NCBI GenBank assembly: GCA_030765525.1
Contig: JAVCCK010000042.1
Coordinates: forward strand, 1 to 64,000
Direction of reading: 5' to 3'
Length of the DNA stretch: 64,000 nucleotides
From: Candidatus Lernaella stagnicola
Lineage (GTDB): Bacteria > Lernaellota > Lernaellaia > Lernaellales > Lernaellaceae
In this document: positions 60,891 to 64,000 of the stretch, one piece after another
How the letters are laid out: the number at the start of each line of letters is the position of its first letter
How positions within the stretch are numbered: position 1 is the stretch's first letter
The notes under the pieces: generated by a model
Database searches by the model: none
The model's input: only the letters and a program-made list of their open reading frames with translations
What the model was told of the DNA's origin: nothing
Translations under genes and position numbers: made by a program

Positions 60891-61889
60891 CTATTGGCTT
60901 TTCCGCTCGCCCTTTTTTAAGGTGAAAACCTGATGAATCTTCACGTGCAGCGGCATTCCGCCCGCAAGTAGCGCCGCCCACGGGTCCTGTGCTCCACCCA
61001 TTTGCGCTTTCGTTTTCTCGTCCATGTTGTCGAAGTTGATCATCATGCGCCCGTCCATCTCTCCAGTGCCCTCCAGGTGCATCACCATGCCGGTTCGCAA
61101 ATCCATCGACGCTTCGTAGGTCTCCAACCCCTTCATTTCCATGGTCAACTTCATTCCCAGGAATTCCATCGTAGACCCGCCTTCCAACGGGACAATTTCA
61201 CTCCGGCCGTTCAACTTTGCCATGTTCTTCTCGACCTGGCTCAGCGTAATCGTGTGGTTCGCCCGATGCGGGAAACCGGCCTTCACGTCAAACGTCTTGG
61301 CCCAGGATTCACCAACGCGAACGGCTTGATCCGGATACACCGACATCGACGGCAACATCATGTCGCGCAACGTTTCATCCGACATCACCTTCCGCATTTC
61401 CTTTGCAAGCATCGCTCGCGAGGCAGGATCTTGACCGGGAATCGCGTCCACCAGCACGTCGACCATGCGGTCCCCACCTTCCACGCGCACGACTTCGCCG
61501 TTTGAGCGCAAGACGACCGTAAAGGTAAATCCTTTCAGCGCTTCGAATATTTTGTCCGCCGCGTTATCCTGCACGTTGTTGTCCATCTCGGGCATTCTCG
61601 TCGTCGAGCTCATCGACGCATCGTCGAACGTGTACTCCACCTCTGCCTCCCCGCCCGCCACCGATTTGACTCGCAACGTGACTAGAAACTCACTCGTTCG
61701 GCTTTGCTCGATCGTCATGCCCATCATCGTCATCGTGATGTTCTGCACCTGCGTAACGCTTCCGTGAAAAGCCTGGCCTTCTTTCAAGTCCAAGCGCGGC
61801 TGAATTGTTCCATCGCTTCTCATGCCCACCGACGCGCAACCGGCAACCCACACGACAACAAAGGCAACGACGACAAACCATTTCTTCAT
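60891..61889 (-). CDS. DUF6263-like lipoprotein
   Basis: The protein has 332 residues from ATG 61889, with GGAGG 7 nt upstream. The signal has lipobox VAGC (Cys18). The mature part has repeated beta-type segments (QAFHGSVTQVQNITMTMMGM, VYPDQAVRVGESWAKTFDV, GLETYEASMDLRTGMVMHLE) common to a widespread lipoprotein family of unknown function with a Met-rich stretch. No enzymatic motif. There is no D/N tether, unlike the other lipoproteins here. Confidence 0.72.
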   Translation of the reverse strand: MKKWFVVVAFVVVWVAGCASVGMRSDGTIQPRLDLKEGQAFHGSVTQVQNITMTMMGMTIEQSRTSEFLVTLRVKSVAGGEAEVEYTFDDASMSSTTRMPEMDNNVQDNAADKIFEALKGFTFTVVLRSNGEVVRVEGGDRMVDVLVDAIPGQDPASRAMLAKEMRKVMSDETLRDMMLPSMSVYPDQAVRVGESWAKTFDVKAGFPHRANHTITLSQVEKNMAKLNGRSEIVPLEGGSTMEFLGMKLTMEMKGLETYEASMDLRTGMVMHLEGTGEMDGRMMINFDNMDEKTKAQMGGAQDPWAALLAGGMPLHVKIHQVFTLKKGERKSQ

Positions 61890-62041
61890 TGAATTCCTCC
61901 CGCGCCGCTCGCAACTATGGCGGCGCACAAACTATCGGATCCGTAACATTCGAGGTTTCAATCGGTAGACAAACAAACCGCCGAAAAGGATCCGGCCTTT
62001 ACGAATAAATCGCCTTACCGGCCATCGTTTCCTTCGGTCGG

Positions 62042-62698
62042 TTATGGGGCCGGCACTACCGGTGCAGCCGGTTGCGGCGCCCTTTTGTCCTGCGGCCTGT
62101 CCGCGGCCGGCGGCTTGCCCAGGTTAAGAAGCTGACCGATATCCGGATCGACCATCCACGTATCAGCGTCCTCGTACCAATACCAATATTGACGAATCAG
62201 GGGCGAGCGCACGCTCGAAGACGGCGCCACGTTCAAATTGACAAATCGCACCAACACCAATCCGTACCAAACTTTGGGGACATGTTTTCGCTTTACCGCG
62301 TCAGCCGCTTTTTGCTTCTCTTTGTCCGGAACCTGTAAACTCACCGGCGTCTCGGGGCGATCGCCGCCCGGCTCCGGGGCCGCCACCTCTCCCGGCATAT
62401 AAGGAAAAGATTTCGCACTCACCGCGGCATAAGTAACCTTGTAGCTTTCCATATGAACCCGCGCATAAACCTGCTCGGCCGCCATCATAAACTCAGGCTG
62501 CCGCTCCGGAATGACCATTTGCACGGCTTCGTCGTAATACCGCCAGGCGACCATGCGATTGAAATCGAGCGCCGCCTTCATCAGTTCCTCTTGCAGGTTC
62601 TCCTGCTTTCGCAGGATCCGGTTTTCGGCGTGACAGGAAAACAGAAAAAACAACGCCAGCACCAGCGTTAGCGAAAACAGACGTCGTCCCTGCAACAT
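62042..62698 (-). CDS. Lipoprotein of unknown function
   Basis: The protein has 218 residues from ATG 62698, with GAGG 7 nt upstream; the longer frame to 62923 is not protein-like. It has lipobox FLFSC (Cys22), then helical sequence (NRILRKQENLQEELMKAALD, FNRMVAWRYYDEAVQMVIPE) and a mixed C-terminal domain with YWYWYEDADTWMVDPD. A proline-rich tail ends the protein. The middle part contains a VSLQVPDKEKQKAADAVKRK stretch. No family recognised. It is transcribed divergently from the ATC-hydrolase-like gene. Confidence 0.65.
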   Translation of the reverse strand: MLQGRRLFSLTLVLALFFLFSCHAENRILRKQENLQEELMKAALDFNRMVAWRYYDEAVQMVIPERQPEFMMAAEQVYARVHMESYKVTYAAVSAKSFPYMPGEVAAPEPGGDRPETPVSLQVPDKEKQKAADAVKRKHVPKVWYGLVLVRFVNLNVAPSSSVRSPLIRQYWYWYEDADTWMVDPDIGQLLNLGKPPAADRPQDKRAPQPAAPVVPAP

Positions 62699-62819
62699 AG
62701 AAAACCTCTTCTTTCGGTGATCGAAACCTGCTGCTATAAAGCCACAACCAACCGCCGACCGCAACTGAAGAACCTGATTCCTTCTAGACCTCGTAGTCGC
62801 GTCCGTGTAGGCTGCCGCC

Positions 62820-63452
62820 ATGTCGTTCTGGAAAGACCAACTCCGTTTCGAACTAAGAAACACACCGCGAAGCCTACGCTTGCTGGCTCGCAGACTCGGC
62901 CTCGTCCAGACGCTCGCCGTCACCGCCGAACTCGCGGCTCATCAAGCGATCGGCCGGCCGTGGCGCGGTTATCCACCACCAACAAGCAAGAAGGAAAAAG
63001 CCAGCCGCAAGCAAGCGGGACCCGCCATCCTTCTTTATCAAATCCTCAAACGGCGCTTCGGCGACTATGAGGCTCTCGACATAACCGGCGAAATCGTCAC
63101 GGCGGGCGCTGTCGAGTTTCTATCCATCGTAGTTCCCGTCGTGCGACCGGAAGACTACGAAAACGTCCCCCAAGCCGAGCAGCTTCGACGACTCACCGAA
63201 GTCGCCGACCGCTTCCCCAACGGTGACATTGCGCCGCCCCATATCGAGGCGGACCTTTCCTTTGGATACGACGTCGTTCGTTGCCACTTTCCCGAGTTAT
63301 TCAAAATGCTCGGCGTGCCGGAACTCGCGCCCTTGTTTTGCCGGGGCGACAAAATCTTCTTCGACCGCCATCAACCGTACCTGGAGATGCGGCGGACCAC
63401 GACCATCGCCGAAGGCGGCGAGGTATGCGATTTTCGGTTTTTCTGGAAATAA
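62820..63452 (+). CDS. L-2-amino-thiazoline-4-carboxylate hydrolase-like protein
   Basis: The protein has 210 residues. The C-terminal half fits the ATC-hydrolase family: DVVRCHFPELFKMLGVPELA, LFCRGDKIFFD, then RRTTTIAEGGEVCDFRFFW. Three cysteines (in VRCHF, LFCRG and VCDF) are conserved in that family. Members are found in many bacteria next to unrelated genes, and most have no tested substrate, so the true reaction is uncertain. No signal peptide. The ATG at 62820 lacks a strong ribosome binding site. Confidence 0.7.
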   Translation: MSFWKDQLRFELRNTPRSLRLLARRLGLVQTLAVTAELAAHQAIGRPWRGYPPPTSKKEKASRKQAGPAILLYQILKRRFGDYEALDITGEIVTAGAVEFLSIVVPVVRPEDYENVPQAEQLRRLTEVADRFPNGDIAPPHIEADLSFGYDVVRCHFPELFKMLGVPELAPLFCRGDKIFFDRHQPYLEMRRTTTIAEGGEVCDFRFFWK

Positions 63453-63476
63453 GAAACAAATGACTTTGGCTTCGAG

Positions 63477-64000
63477 TTATTTCTCCGAGGCATTCGCTTT
63501 GGGCGGCGGCGTTTCACCTTTACGCTTCGCGGCCATACGTTCGTCGAATTCTTTGTCGGCGGCCCGCTCCCTTTCGAGAAATTCCTTGACGGCCTTATCA
63601 CGCTCGCCATGTTTCTCGCCGGTGCGGATTTCATGCAGCAGTATCTTGGCGAAACGGTTTTTCTCTTCGAGTTGCAGCACGCGCTGCAGTGCTTCGATGG
63701 CCTGTTTCGTCTTGCGTTCGTGTTTGTACATCAAGCCAAGACAAAGATTGGTGATAGGCGAATTCGGCGACATGGCCAGCCCGCGTCTGATCATCTGACG
63801 GGCTCGTTCGGCTCCGCGCACATCCCGCAGATGATCGCGAATGAAATACGCCAGCCCGAGCTCGGCCCAATACTCGCCGTCCTTTTCGTAGACCTCCAAC
63901 GCGGATTCCAATTCAATGATCGCTTGCGGCAGATCCTCCTTCGTGAACAAGTAGCTCTCGCCCTTTTGCCGTAAAATGTCCGCGCCGAATTCAATGAAAT
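63477..64000 (-). CDS. TPR-repeat protein, 5' end beyond the window
   Basis: The frame stays open to the window edge (its first visible residues are FIEFGADILRQKGESYLFTK), so only the C-terminal part, about 173 residues, is present. Successive helix pairs fit TPR-like repeats (LPQAIIELESALEVYEKDGE, RARQMIRRGLAMSPNSPITN, TKQAIEALQRVLQLEEKNRF). A charged helical tail ends in PPPKANASEK. The start codon lies beyond base 64000. The TTG at 63950 could mimic a start but coding similarity continues upstream. Confidence 0.75.
   Translation of the reverse strand, partial: FIEFGADILRQKGESYLFTKEDLPQAIIELESALEVYEKDGEYWAELGLAYFIRDHLRDVRGAERARQMIRRGLAMSPNSPITNLCLGLMYKHERKTKQAIEALQRVLQLEEKNRFAKILLHEIRTGEKHGERDKAVKEFLERERAADKEFDERMAAKRKGETPPPKANASEK

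Overview
This window looks like chromosomal DNA of a GC-rich, diderm bacterium, probably from the deltaproteobacterial/Myxococcota-Lernaellota neighbourhood. The evidence is many lipoproteins with Asp/Asn-rich tracts just after the lipobox cysteine, an Lgt gene, a beta-barrel-like outer-membrane protein, SUMF1-type and beta-propeller secreted proteins, and STAND/TPR proteins. This taxonomic placement is inference from style, not from a marker gene.

Layout. Positions 1-3.3 kb hold a tandem pair of secreted SUMF1-fold proteins, a small outer-membrane protein and a truncated RRM gene. Positions 3.3-7.6 kb are a compact leftward operon: a FadR-type regulator, a glycyl radical enzyme and its radical-SAM activase, with a palindromic operator candidate upstream. 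Positions 7.7-14.9 kb hold two tandemly duplicated STAND-NTPase/TPR genes. The duplication copied the 3' end of the adjacent CPA2 antiporter gene as a scar. Positions 15-39.3 kb are ordinary accessory genes: a pectin-acetylesterase-like lipoprotein, a TIM-barrel glycosidase-like lipoprotein, a K+ channel, a propeller protein with a D/N tail, a patatin phospholipase (plus a decayed fragment of a paralogue), small secreted proteins, an acyl-CoA synthetase, a multi-pass transporter, a glycosyltransferase-methyltransferase, Lgt, tRNA-Val(UAC), an alpha/beta hydrolase lipoprotein, an AGE-family epimerase and a GT-C membrane protein.

Positions 39.3-59.3 kb form one phage-derived block, almost entirely on the minus strand. 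In transcription order it holds two small HTH regulators, TerS, TerL, scaffold, major capsid, a two-domain glycosyltransferase, portal, connector, tail terminator, tail tube, a short tape measure, tail-assembly chaperones G/GT joined by an A-AAA-AAC minus-1 frameshift site, large tail/fibre proteins, small genes, holin-like proteins and an endolysin amidase. It is flanked by a divergently transcribed LexA/CI-like S24 repressor. I find no integrase, excisionase, replication gene or att repeat, and both ends overlap a neighbouring host stop codon by 4 nt (CTAG, TTAA). This is either a stripped prophage or a gene-transfer-agent-like particle locus under SOS-type control, and it is the best candidate here for an undescribed system.

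Positions 59.3-64 kb return to host genes: a GH13 amylase-family enzyme, two lipoproteins, an ATC-hydrolase-like protein and a TPR protein that runs off the window.
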